Positions 23,145 through 33,199 of a DNA stretch of 64,000 bases are shown here, in pieces (position 1 is the stretch's first letter; every line of letters starts with the position of its first letter). The DNA lies in assembly GCA_026874595.1 (NCBI GenBank), contig CM049321.1, forward strand, positions 9,736,979 through 9,800,978, read 5' to 3'. The DNA comes from Sipunculus nudus. Lineage: Eukaryota; Annelida; Sipuncula; Golfingiida; Sipunculidae. The notes below the pieces were generated by a model. That model was not told the DNA's origin. It searched no databases and saw nothing but the letters and a program-made list of their open reading frames with translations. A program made the position numbers and the translations under genes.

Positions 23145-23900
23145 TGTCATAATTCTGTAGCAAGACATAGGGGCAGAGGGCTAGCTTGAGACAAAGAAGT
23201 GTTTGTTGAATCCGTTAAGACAGACATCTGTGGAAAATACAAGAATTAGTTAGAGGTCTGCCTTAATATTCTCGTATTGGTTTCACAATGTCGGCAGAAT
23301 AGATTAAAAGGAATCAGGAAATCAGACCAAGATAGCAGGTTTAAAGTATGTTTTTTCTTCAAATGAAAATATCACGGTGACATCAATGGGTTATTTTCTG
23401 TAAGATTTCCATTATTCGTGCAAGCCTAGAGTGATTTAAATAAAACCCAAAATAAACTCATTACATAAAAAGAAAGAAAAACGGAAATTATATTTCTGAT
23501 GATTTAACTTTAAATGATGCCTTCTCGAAATTTCGCCAAACCTTGAAGTTATAACAATGGTCCTACTGATTAGACCTAAGGAGCTGATATAATATTATTA
23601 ATATATAATCTGATTTTTGTCATTGTAAAAGGTTTAAATCAACAAACATCATTGTTTTTAGCCCAGGCTTAATTACCACGTCTTTGTGCGCTACATGCAG
23701 GCAGGTATAGGTTTTCATCTTAATACCAATGCACCTGGGCTTCCCTGATCGGTCACATATTTCCTCACATTGCTTGTTTGAGATTCCTGCCTGGTGTACA
23801 CGCTTCAGCACAGCAATGTCGGTGTTGTAATACAATGCGCTTTGTTGCAACCACTATTGTAATAACGGTCACTATTGTAATAATTATTACAATAGTGGTC
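23145..23900 (-). repeat. Partial lectin-array unit with PAN-like exon
   Basis: Colinear with about 7500-8250 of unit II: TAGCAAGACA..GGGGCAGAGGGCT-type match at the start, a shared block to about 23350, then the PAN-like exon. No lectin exon follows at lower coordinates within the expected distance. Confidence 0.6.
23695..23839 (-). CDS. PAN/apple-like exon, open copy
   Basis: The minus strand reads AVLKRVHQAGISNKQCEEIC, then DRSGKPRCIGIKMKTYTC and a donor GTAGCG after 23695. This is the best-preserved copy of the exon with respect to cysteines. Its acceptor side ends exactly at the inverted repeat 23837-23910, and the only nearby AG (AACAAAG) is a poor acceptor, so splicing may have been damaged by that insertion. 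Confidence 0.45.
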
Positions 23901-23910
23901 GCAACAGCGC
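23837..23910. repeat. Long imperfect hairpin with perfect 28-bp palindrome
   Basis: Arms of about 27 nt (GCGCTTTGTTGCAACCACTA... against TAGTGGTCGCAACAGCGC) fold around a short loop; within it CACTATTGTAATAA and TTATTACAATAGTG form a perfect palindrome. Related sequence occurs at 45690-45840. It looks like a foldback element. Confidence 0.6.
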
Positions 23911-24040
23911 TTCTCCCTGTAACAATTCGTTATTACCCATGCATTATGAGGCTTAGGATAACATTGTTAAAAGTCTCACTCGACTCTACATGTGCGAGGC
24001 ATAATAATATGAAGGCTGATTAAATGATATTAGTAGCCAA

Positions 24041-24610
24041 TTGGAAGCCCTCCGTTTGGTTTTACACGCAGCGGTTATATACTGCAGTCCTCCCAGACAG
24101 TTTCTTCCGGGGGGGGGGGTGACTTTGTATATTAATATATACAAAAATGGTGACAGGTGTGATATTAATAACTACAGAGGAATTTCATTAGTAAACTGTT
24201 TAGGTAAAATTTTCTGTAAAATATTAAATAACAGGTTGATAAAGTGGGCTGAAAGTGAGAACATACTTGTGGAGGAACAAGCAGGCTTCAGGCGGAACCG
24301 TAGTACTACTGATAACATGTTTATTCTTATGACCACAATACAAAAATATATTACAAAACCACGAGGCAGAGTCTATGCATTATTTGTTGATTTTTCCAGG
24401 GCTTTCAACAGCAATAGACATAATTTATTGATGTGTGTTTTACAAAAAAGTGGTGTAACAGGAAACTTTCTGAAAATTATCAATTCAATGTATACTCAAC
24501 TACAATCATGTGTTTTATCAGAAACTGGCCTGTCTGATTACTTTCAATGTGAGATTGGGACCAGACAGGGGTGTATGATCAGTCCCACTCTCTTTATTAT
24601 TTTTATGTAG
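24041..24610 (+). pseudogene. Truncated non-LTR reverse transcriptase fragment
   Basis: Open frame with NNYRGISLVNCLGKIF, QAGFRRNRSTTDN, ALFVDFSRAF and GTRQGCMISPTLF, the order of RT motifs of APE-type LINEs. The first catalytic Asp (FVDF) is present; the frame stops before the second box (YADD). The 5' half (endonuclease) is absent. The recognisable homology starts near 24130. Similar in sequence to the LINE at 47-50.6 kb but a different copy and orientation equal. The run of ten G at 24104-24113 marks the join to other sequence. Confidence 0.75.
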
Positions 24611-24734
24611 AACTATCGTTCTGATTCACAACTCTGGGCAGCAAGGTATATCTTTAACAGGGTTCTATGGGCACGAATACCAGGGTGCGCATAGAGCATC
24701 CTGCCCATATATTAAACATGCGACATCTGTTCTT

Positions 24735-24810
24735 GATAGCTCGATTAGACCAAGACAGACGCTCTCATTTGGTCTTATTCTTAGCCCTTTGCAAGAACGG
24801 GTGTTATCTA
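24735..24810 (-). CDS. Weak candidate exon (cysteine-containing)
   Basis: The minus strand reads DNTRSCKGLRIRPNESVCLG after an acceptor CTTGGCATCAG. Cysteine spacing could suit the distal half of a PAN-like module and it lies on the strand of the lectin array. No convincing donor. Confidence 0.2.
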
Positions 24811-24917
24811 CTGATGCCAAGTGAAAAGATCTTAGTTGAGCGATGTGGCTGGTGAGTGGCGATGAGCTTCCCACGGTCAAACTTACCAGTTGATGGAAAT
24901 GTCGACAAGAGAGCTGT

Positions 24918-25264
24918 TAGGCCAAAATAAAAAAAAAGTATGGTTATCAGGCACTTTGTTTTCAGAAATTTATGCGGGCGGGCGGGGTTTTTTTTATTTT
25001 AAATTTTTTGGTATGTTTCGATAAAAATGACAAATGATTAGGGAAAAGCCTGATAATAACATATTTATTTTGCTAAACAAGTAAAAGCCCTACATAAAAA
25101 AGGAAATTGTATGATTTTATCTCCTTGAAAGAAATGTCCCAGCGGTTGCAGCACAAAATTGGTAAGTTTCTATTGAAAATCAAAATAAAAATTTTGGATA
25201 CGGGGGTTTAAAATTGATGCGGGCGGTGCCTGAGAACCATACCTTTTTTTTTTTTTTTGCCTTA
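24918..25264. mobile_element. Inverted-repeat element (MITE), about 347 bp
   Basis: Left end TTAGGCC-A/T-rich run-GTATGGTTATCAGGCAC is mirrored on the right as GTGCCTGAGAACCATAC, a T-run and GCCTTA. Both ends are followed inward by a GCGGGCGG motif. No coding capacity. Confidence 0.65.
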
Positions 25265-25464
25265 TTTAGTTATATAATTTGCCGCGAATGGGCAGTACCT
25301 GCTCTTAGCGTAGGAACACAGCAGGAGTAAGTCTTAACCATTGCCTCGATCGGAAAGTCTACTTCAACATTTCTTTTATGTGCTTTAATAAGATAATTTA
25401 AATTTTAATAGGAATCAATTCTTGTCATCATTTCAATATTACAATAGATTATATATTTCATATC

Positions 25465-25469
<5 letters not shown>

Positions 25470-25541
<72 letters not shown>
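25470..25541. repeat. (AT)n microsatellite
   Basis: Uninterrupted TA run of about 70 bp. Confidence 0.95.
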
Positions 25542-25543
<2 letters not shown>

Positions 25544-25823
25544 TCCTTAATAACCCTTAATCGTAATACTTCCACCTACTTGCTAAAATTCATTTTCCAG
25601 CATGTCATACATGATAAAATATGCAGACATGGCAAACAATGTGTGATTAGATGAGCAGCTGTATTGAATGAAATAACCCTAACCTTTTATAAAGGTGCAA
25701 TGGTGCCGTGCATTGAATGAGTTCGTTTTTTTTTAAGTTTAACAAAAAATCCCGACTACTATAAACGGTATATGAAGTAGCTCTGCTCGAAGTGTAAAAA
25801 ATATTCTAAACGTTTTTCGGAAG

Positions 25824-26316
25824 CAGTGATGTAGTCGAGTCTACAGCATCCATGTCCGGGTGCAAGTCCGTGTCCACGCCATTCGAATCAAAGTCAAAGG
25901 CCGAGTCCTTAAGGTTCGAGTCCCAGCACACCTTCCTGAACTTCGTCAAGTCCTTACTAAACACAAATTTCCTTACAAAGCAATTTATAATTATCAGAGT
26001 GTCAGACATTTCAGATTATCATGTTTTTTGTAAACTAGTTCATACGCCTTTTGCCTTAATAGTTACTTACATTTATAACTCCCGATGCTGAGCAATGCCT
26101 GGTATACATAGTCTTATTATTTTATAATATGCTATCGCACATATACATAGGTCTTTATAATAAGTGAGAGAGTTATATTCCATTTGAATCGAAAAGGAGT
26201 CGTCCTTACCTCCTATCCCCAGTACAAGTCCGCGTACAGGACCCTCGAGTCCAAGTCCAAGTCCGACACCCTAAAAAAAATGGGATTCACGTCCGGACTC
26301 GAGTCCTACATCACTG
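25824..26316. mobile_element. hAT-like non-autonomous element, about 493 bp
   Basis: Left end CAGTGATGTAGTCGAGTC is mirrored on the right by GACTCGAGTCCTACATCACT plus G. Subterminal parts are rich in GAGTCC/AAGTCC motifs on both sides. The flanking 8-bp stretches do not match, so the target duplication has eroded or the family is another. Confidence 0.55.
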
Positions 26317-29300
26317 GTAAGTATTGTCTTCCCCGTACCATCTTGCCGATGCCTTTTCGGCTGACGTGCTTTCTCTCTTCCTGCTAGTCCCTTTTTAGAC
26401 TTCTGTGCATTGATAAGTCAGTCATGAAAACCTCTAGTACATGGTTTCGCCAATGACTAAGCAGTGTAATCTTAAACTAGCCATGGACTGTTTATTTCTT
26501 TCATTGCTGAAACATTAATTCATCTTTCACTTCATTTTAAAGGTTATCTTTATAAAAAAGTGAGATGGGGAATTGACGTGCCAACGCAAAGAAGGAAGAA
26601 TATTTGAATGATCTCTTGCAGAGTAAACCGAACCACCAGTTCTCCCGCACTAATTGGCCAAATATCCCATCCAATCATTAGGCGACCATCAGGGACCGTT
26701 AGTTAAGAATATTAAATGGTCATATCTGTGCTCGTAATGAAGCCATTAAAGATCAATATGATTACTCCGGCGATAAAAAAAAAGAAAAACTCGTTTGAAA
26801 TTTATTAAATTTATTCTTTACGGATAAATGGACGCCGTTAGTACTGGCAAAATAAAATTTATTTCCCAAAAACTGATCTCCACTAATTGGAAGTTAAACT
26901 GCAATCCCCGATCCGAGAAAAAGAACATGTAACACTTACACTGAAAATACGCATATAGCCGCTTAATTTATCTTGATTATCTTTTCTCGGAAGAATGCCA
27001 TTACAGCAAAGTGACATTATGAATTGAAAGAGACGCTGTTACGACCCATATTGAAAAAAAAGTGCGCCGGATGGAACGGTCCCTTGACGGTCACATACAG
27101 GTCACAAATGAAGCAGAGGCGATTTCAGTCGCAGTTCTTATTGCTACGGAATCCATGTCAGTATTTTACAAAGAGAAAATTAACTCACGCAAACTGCAAA
27201 AGGGAGAGATCCTTTCTGCATTTTGCAGATTTAAAAGTGACTTTTAGGATTTTCTTAATTATTTTCTAATTCAACTCCATTTCCCCCAAGTCACCGATAT
27301 AAAATGTTATATGACTGTAAGAGGATTAAACTATTTTAATTTTGGTGAAATTTCATATAATGTACGGTTATTTATATCGCTGTTATTCCTCTCCATCCAT
27401 TCATTAGAAGGCGTATGACTGAGGTGTCCCCTAAAAAGCAATTGCCTCGATTTCAATTCTATATGAAAAATGACTATTTCATTCCTATATTTTCACACAG
27501 GAACGTTGCAAAGTCCCAAAGATAAGAGGATTACGTTCTTGGGATTAAATGCTGATTCATTTGGTCCGGCCCTGGAATGTAAGATGAAACATTACTTTGA
27601 TAACCCGATAGGAGTCCATGTGATTATATTTTTCTAGCCCAGTTTCACGTAGGTGGCATTTTTTCCCCTTTATCCGTTTACCATAGACTGATAGCATGTC
27701 GGTGAATACGGGAAATTCAATATAAGATAAGCCCCCAATATATCATCGACGGAGCCTCCTATGGGAGCTGGTATCATCTGAACAAACAATCTGATTAGTT
27801 CAGTGTCTTATCAGTCAAAAGCAAATAACGTGGTGTATTGATGGAATTTACAAACTCTATATTAATATATATGATTAATCGCCATACACTTAATGTCATT
27901 TTGTGTGAACAATAATTTCAATTATATCACAAATGTCACTCATTTACACATTAATCATCACAATCGTTTTAACCCTTATGCCTCGAGTAAAGCGCTTTTT
28001 GATTTGTCGATCACGTGTTCCTCTATATATAATTAAAAGCTGACTTTTCCCCGTCTTCAACATGTCATTTCAGGGAATTACATAAATTGCGCACAATAGA
28101 TACAGCAGATTTGAAAGAATATTTTTTTAGTTTCACCGGCTATTATAGTAAGTAAGAGAACATAAAATTTCTGGGAAATGTTTGACATTTTTACTGAATA
28201 CAAAATACATTAATGGACCTCAAAGCCAGGATTGAATAAATTCTACTTTTAATATTAATCGTTACTTATAATTAGATAATATCCATGTTTGTTCTAGCAC
28301 GGAAACGATCCGAAGAGAAAGGCATTTTGATGAAAATTGATCTACAACCTTCAGAATAATTTTATGTTTCATGGTCATTGTGGGTAAAATGATATGCGTG
28401 GAGTTTTATCTAAAATTAAATTAAAGAAAATGATATAAATATATTTATGATTTTATGTGCTATGACACTTCATATCCTTGTAATTTATTTATCTGAGTAA
28501 ATTTGTCACGTGATGATTACGATGAGATTAATTTGATGCCGTTGTGAATTTATGAATGTATTTGTTAACCCAAACGCTTATTTTATCACCCCTAACTTAT
28601 AATTATAACATGGTGTTAGTAATAGACGGATGTTATGGTGCGTGTTTGTTATCATATCTAACAAAAGCCATCAGTTGGGACATTACTCAAATTAATTAAA
28701 AACACTTATGACACATGTAGCATTAATTACCAACTTCAAACCTGAATAAGCATACCGTATCAGAGGTTACTCATAAATTTATTCATTGTAAAAGGAATAA
28801 GGATTATTTCCAGAAATTGTATTACCTTTCAGCATAAAAACAGGTGTTAAAGGTAGAACCGGTATGTATGTCAGCATTCAAATCTTGAGACCAAATGCCA
28901 TACTGAGTTATCGGAGTACTTAGATCTTGATTCAAATATACAGTCATTTTACGTCAATGTTATTACAGCATTCATATGTTGAGATAAAGTCACAGACTAT
29001 TTATGTCAATAATTCATGTGAGCATTTATTGTTTGATACAAATTAACAGATATAAATATTAATATGTCGTTTCAAAGCTACATGGCAAAAAAGGAGACAT
29101 ACATTATTTATATCAATAAGAGAATTCACGTCACGGCTGGACGAAGGTTGAATACTTACTAATTTCGCAAATCTAATAAACCTACCCCCTTCTAGCCTCT
29201 TTATTAATAAACAGTTTAATTGAAACAGAAGTGGTGGCTAGGACAAATCAATTGAGTGATAACGTACAAAGCTCACTCAGTTGTCCTCTCGGGAATGATT

Positions 29301-29380
29301 TCCGGCTTGACTGGGAGAGTGGGCTCTAGTGGCCTGTCTAAGGTCGGTGGTTTTCTTAATTTCCTCTACGTCAAAAGGAT
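26317..29380. other. Non-coding AT-rich stretch
   Basis: No ORF above chance, no RNA gene and no clear repeat seen on either strand. 27023-27250 is locally open in two frames but shows no recognisable protein. Confidence 0.5.
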
Positions 29381-29868
29381 ACCTTACGGCTCCGTCCGAG
29401 TACTGGTTTTAATAACAATCTGAACATGTAAATTAATGTTACACAAGTTACAATATTGCTGTAAAGATCGCGTGTCAAACAAGTACCTATCCCAAAATGT
29501 GTTCGAACACATGTCTGTCCAAAGGGGCATACCGCAATACAAATCAATTACCATGAAAGACATCCCGGAATTAGCACATAAATCAACAACACTGAAAAAA
29601 AGAGTAAACATGTTTATTAATTACCGGGATTTATTTATGTCAAACGCTAAATAGCATGCATTCATAATAATACTGAAAGATATAATCGATAATTTTCGTT
29701 GGAATGAACGTTAGAATAACAAGAATAGCTTAACTTAACTCTATTTGTTGATTGAATAGTTATCAGCCAAAATTAAACTTTAATTAGGAACAATGAAACT
29801 TCTGTCGTTTTCCTGATTATAATCATTATAAATGATAAATTGAATAATACAAATATGATACAAAAGTA

Positions 29869-29871
<3 letters not shown>

Positions 29872-29916
<45 letters not shown>
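29872..29916. repeat. (AT)n microsatellite
   Basis: Pure TA run of about 44 bp, about 290 bp beyond the stop of the receptor gene. Confidence 0.95.
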
Positions 29917-29917
<1 letters not shown>

Positions 29918-29989
29918 GCAACAACCATTTTTGCCTCCTGCCAACAGGATATGTTTTCATTCAAGTTCGCGTCCTTGAGTTTTCTGAGT

Positions 29990-30180
29990 GTGTTTGTGTG
30001 TTCCAAACCAATCATTCCCAAAATCTCATGAATTTGTCCAGACATTTCGGGAATGGGCCGACGTAGAATTGATTAGATTTGACGTGAATCCGATAAAATG
30101 TTCCTGATTCAGGGACGTTTTCAAGGACTATTCACAAATGTCCAGTCAGTTTTGCACAAATGAACCAGGGAATATGAACC
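29990..30180. repeat. Receptor 3' flank shared with 42915-43110
   Basis: Same-strand similarity with 42915-43110: TGTCCAGACATTTCGGGA here against TGTCCAGGGCATTTCGGGA there, then CAAATGTCCAGTCA against CAAATGTACAGTCA and ATGAACCAGGGAAT against ATGAACCTGGGAAT. It lies immediately 3' of the receptor coding region, probably in its UTR or flank. Confidence 0.6.
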
Positions 30181-30204
30181 CAATAGGTGAATTTCGAGTT
30201 CTGT

Positions 30205-31308
30205 TTAGAATGCAGAAGCCCCGTTGAAGCTGAGTCCCCGGCTATGAGAATATTCCCTTTTCTGGGAAACGCGACATCTATCGGCTGTTTCGCGAAAACT
30301 CTGCCGGAACGGAGCCGACAAACGATGATAAATGAATGGGTTCATGCAGCTATTTGCATATGCTAAACAGTGACTTGACACGCGGTACACTTCGTACACA
30401 TAGCTCTGAGGCTGCATCCCATAATATGCTATTAACAAGTGAATATGCAGCGGCAGCCAGCATATTGCAAACACACATACCACAGTGATTAATGTGCGTG
30501 TCACGTGACTTGTTCTCTCGTGCACGTGAACCGAGCTCTCTGACGTAATACTCGCCGCGCGCATGGTGCATGACTTCCGTTGTTGAAGATATTTTACAAG
30601 CAGAATATGAAGAGTAGATATTGCCACCAGTGGAATAAGATATGCTACGAGAAAGAATGACACGAACAGTTGTTTTCCCTTGTTTTGCGTTTCAGGTGCG
30701 CAATACTTATAGAAATCCGACGGGTTATCCGGAACTACCAAGACCTTGACCTTGAATGTAAATGTCACCGGTAGGTTCGCTAGTAGCGCTAATATCCACA
30801 AAACACTTATGCTTATCCAGGCATTGCGTTTGGTGCGTAACCGTGACGTTTGCGAAGAGTAAGCCACACTCATCAATCGCCAGCCGGATATCAGAACTAA
30901 CGTATACACAGTGACGTAAGCAGTGACGTACACCAAAAACTGGAAGAGTTTGCAGATTAAGGCTCCAAATATCCAGGTATCCCCCGCGTAGTGATATGCT
31001 GTAAACGGAATACAAAACAGCAAGAAACACACATCGGCCACCGCCAAGTTCAACAGGAGAAAATGTAGTGCGGTTCTCATTTTCTTCCTGGTTAAAATCA
31101 CAAATATAACAAGGCCATTCCCAGCGAGTCCAACTATCGCTATTATACCAAAAAGTAGAGGCACTGTGACTTGATACAAGTAGCGATAGAAGCTGTATTC
31201 CCATGCACTAAATGCTGTTGATTTATTCTCCGTACTTTCTTCAACCCCTTCCAATATTCCTGTATTGTTTTGAAAGTGACTATGCACATGTATTTCGGTG
31301 TCATCCAT
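30205..31308 (-). CDS. Class A GPCR, allatostatin-A/galanin receptor-like
   Basis: Complete intronless gene for a 367-residue seven-transmembrane receptor, predicted to sit in the plasma membrane and bind a neuropeptide. The start has a favourable context (AAG before ATG, G after). Visible landmarks: N-glycosylation sites at N14 and N28; N64 in TM1; LNLAVAD with D92 in TM2; C119 and C203 for the extracellular disulfide; W171 in TM4; P226 in TM5; CWLP at 283-286 in TM6; HCLAYANSCMNPFIY at 313-327 in TM7. The HCLAYANSC stretch and TM6-LPLH are typical of the allatostatin-A/galanin group. The DRY motif after TM3 reads WRL (143-145): R144 is kept, but the Asp and Tyr are replaced. Length is normal and there are no stops. 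Related kisspeptin- or orphan-type receptors are the alternative; ligand is unknown. Confidence 0.9.
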   Translation of the reverse strand: MDDTEIHVHSHFQNNTGILEGVEESTENKSTAFSAWEYSFYRYLYQVTVPLLFGIIAIVGLAGNGLVIFVILTRKKMRTALHFLLLNLAVADVCFLLFCIPFTAYHYAGDTWIFGALICKLFQFLVYVTAYVTVYTLVLISGWRLMSVAYSSQTSRLRTKRNAWISISVLWILALLANLPVTFTFKVKVLVVPDNPSDFYKYCAPETQNKGKQLFVSFFLVAYLIPLVAISTLHILLVKYLQQRKSCTMRAASITSESSVHVHERTSHVTRTLITVVCVFAICWLPLHIHLLIAYYGMQPQSYVYEVYRVSSHCLAYANSCMNPFIYHRLSAPFRQSFRETADRCRVSQKREYSHSRGLSFNGASAF

Positions 31309-33040
31309 CTTGATATAATTTAAGTGCGTTTGTGATCGATCAAAAATTCTTTAACCAAACTTAGTTTTTAAACAGCGTACGTTATTTCATCATGTCATGT
31401 TAACAGGTGAGATACAGACATGAACACTCAAGTGCATTGTTTAATCCATTCGCATATTCAGTTGCGCAAAAGTATGTGTATTCATGAACTAAGCTATCAG
31501 GAGTTCACGACAGATGTATAAGGTGGGCAAATTAGTACTAAAAGAAACCTGTCAAAGTAATCTGTCAGCCAGGTTGCCACATAAGTCATATCATTGTAAA
31601 GGATACATCTTCACTGAGCTCTAAACACAAAGTCATACATGAAACGGAAGATATTTGGAGAACAAGCGTCCAGCGCATTGGAAATTGATCGAGAATTATT
31701 TGTTTCAAATTGTTTTTAACTTCGTTGTCTGGGTCTCATAAAAACAATATGTAAATCAGTTTTCTTGTGGTTATTTTATCAAATGACTTGCATCATACAC
31801 ATGCCAAACCTGTGTTTGATGTTTCCGAGTGTAGGCACCATTTCATGTGATGAAACACCAAGGTATTAACACAAAATGTGCTGTTGGTTGTGGTCTTATT
31901 TGGCGGGAAGGCACGCACCTTTTATTTCCTTTTGTTAATAATAAATTCCTTAAAAAAGCTGAGGATGAATTTCTTCTGATCAGTTGTTTGACCGGCCACT
32001 AACGTCAACAATCTTTCCAAACATTTAGTATATATATGTATTACGTAATCTCCTACGGTTTGTGTCAAAAAAGTTCATTCACGTCATTCCAATTTTTCAT
32101 TAAGGTTTACGAGTTTGACACTTTATTGTATTACCGTTTAAATTATACCATTTTGCGGCATGTTCTCGTAGGTGCAGGACCATCAATTAATGACAGGAAT
32201 ACCTCAAAATCTTCCGTCATATACGATCTGAAAGGAAAAAAAAAATAAAACAGTCGTTAGACCATTCTTGACAACACATATCTAATACACTATAGAACAT
32301 ACAACGAGTCCTAGCCGTAACAACCCGACACAGTAGGCACTTAAAAATTGGGCTATTAAGCCTAACTTTAGTCGTGATACAAGCCATATCGAGGAATGCA
32401 TCGCAATGGTCTTCGATCAGGTTGCATTCATATCGTGGTTAACAGCCCATAATCTAAACGTCAGGCTACGTATGGTGAATTTAACACCTAAAGAATACAT
32501 GTGAACCAACAACCAAAACTGAAACTTGGTCTCTTATGTAACGAGCAATTTCTTGTATCGTTCAAAGTTTCTGCGTCAAGTATCAATACGGGCTAAGCTT
32601 CTATTTAAGCGGTCAGTAATTCAACAAACATGCGGAGTTATTCACCAATATGCCGAATTCAATCGGAACTTTTTCTCTCATTTTGTTAGAAAGTATACTA
32701 AAAAAAGCTAACTATTGGTCTGGTGTATGTCAAGTGACAGCGTATTTGTAGGCCATGAGGCGTTGTCAGAATTTGCGCAAATATTTGCATCCTCAAAGAG
32801 CCTAATAGTCCGTTCCTCGATAAAGGGTGTAACGGCACTCTGGCAGCCAGTTCGCTGGTCCTAAACTCACTAATGTCAGAGTGTAAAAATGGAGGTAAAC
32901 GAATCCTACCTGCTTATACCGACACGTGTTCATGTATTTACAATAATTTACAAATATGTTTAATTAAAACGTCTTGAGAAGAGACCAGTTTAACAACAAG
33001 AGAAAAGATTACAACACTCGAGAAGGGCATTCAATAACCA
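31309..33040. other. Upstream region of the receptor, no gene seen
   Basis: Presumed 5' leader and promoter side of the receptor gene. I see no convincing TATA box within the first 200 bases and no other gene. Confidence 0.4.
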
Positions 33041-33055
33041 ACCTCTCGACTCTCT

Positions 33056-33079
33056 CACACACACACTCACACACACACA
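33056..33079. repeat. (CA)n microsatellite
   Basis: CA run interrupted once by a T. Confidence 0.9.
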
Positions 33080-33124
33080 TGGCCACACATAATTATATCT
33101 CTGAAAGTTTAATATGATTCAGAC

Positions 33125-33127
<3 letters not shown>

Positions 33128-33186
<59 letters not shown>
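33128..33186. repeat. (TC)n microsatellite
   Basis: Uninterrupted TC run of 29 units. Confidence 0.95.
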
Positions 33187-33187
<1 letters not shown>

Positions 33188-33199
33188 GCGCACATACAC

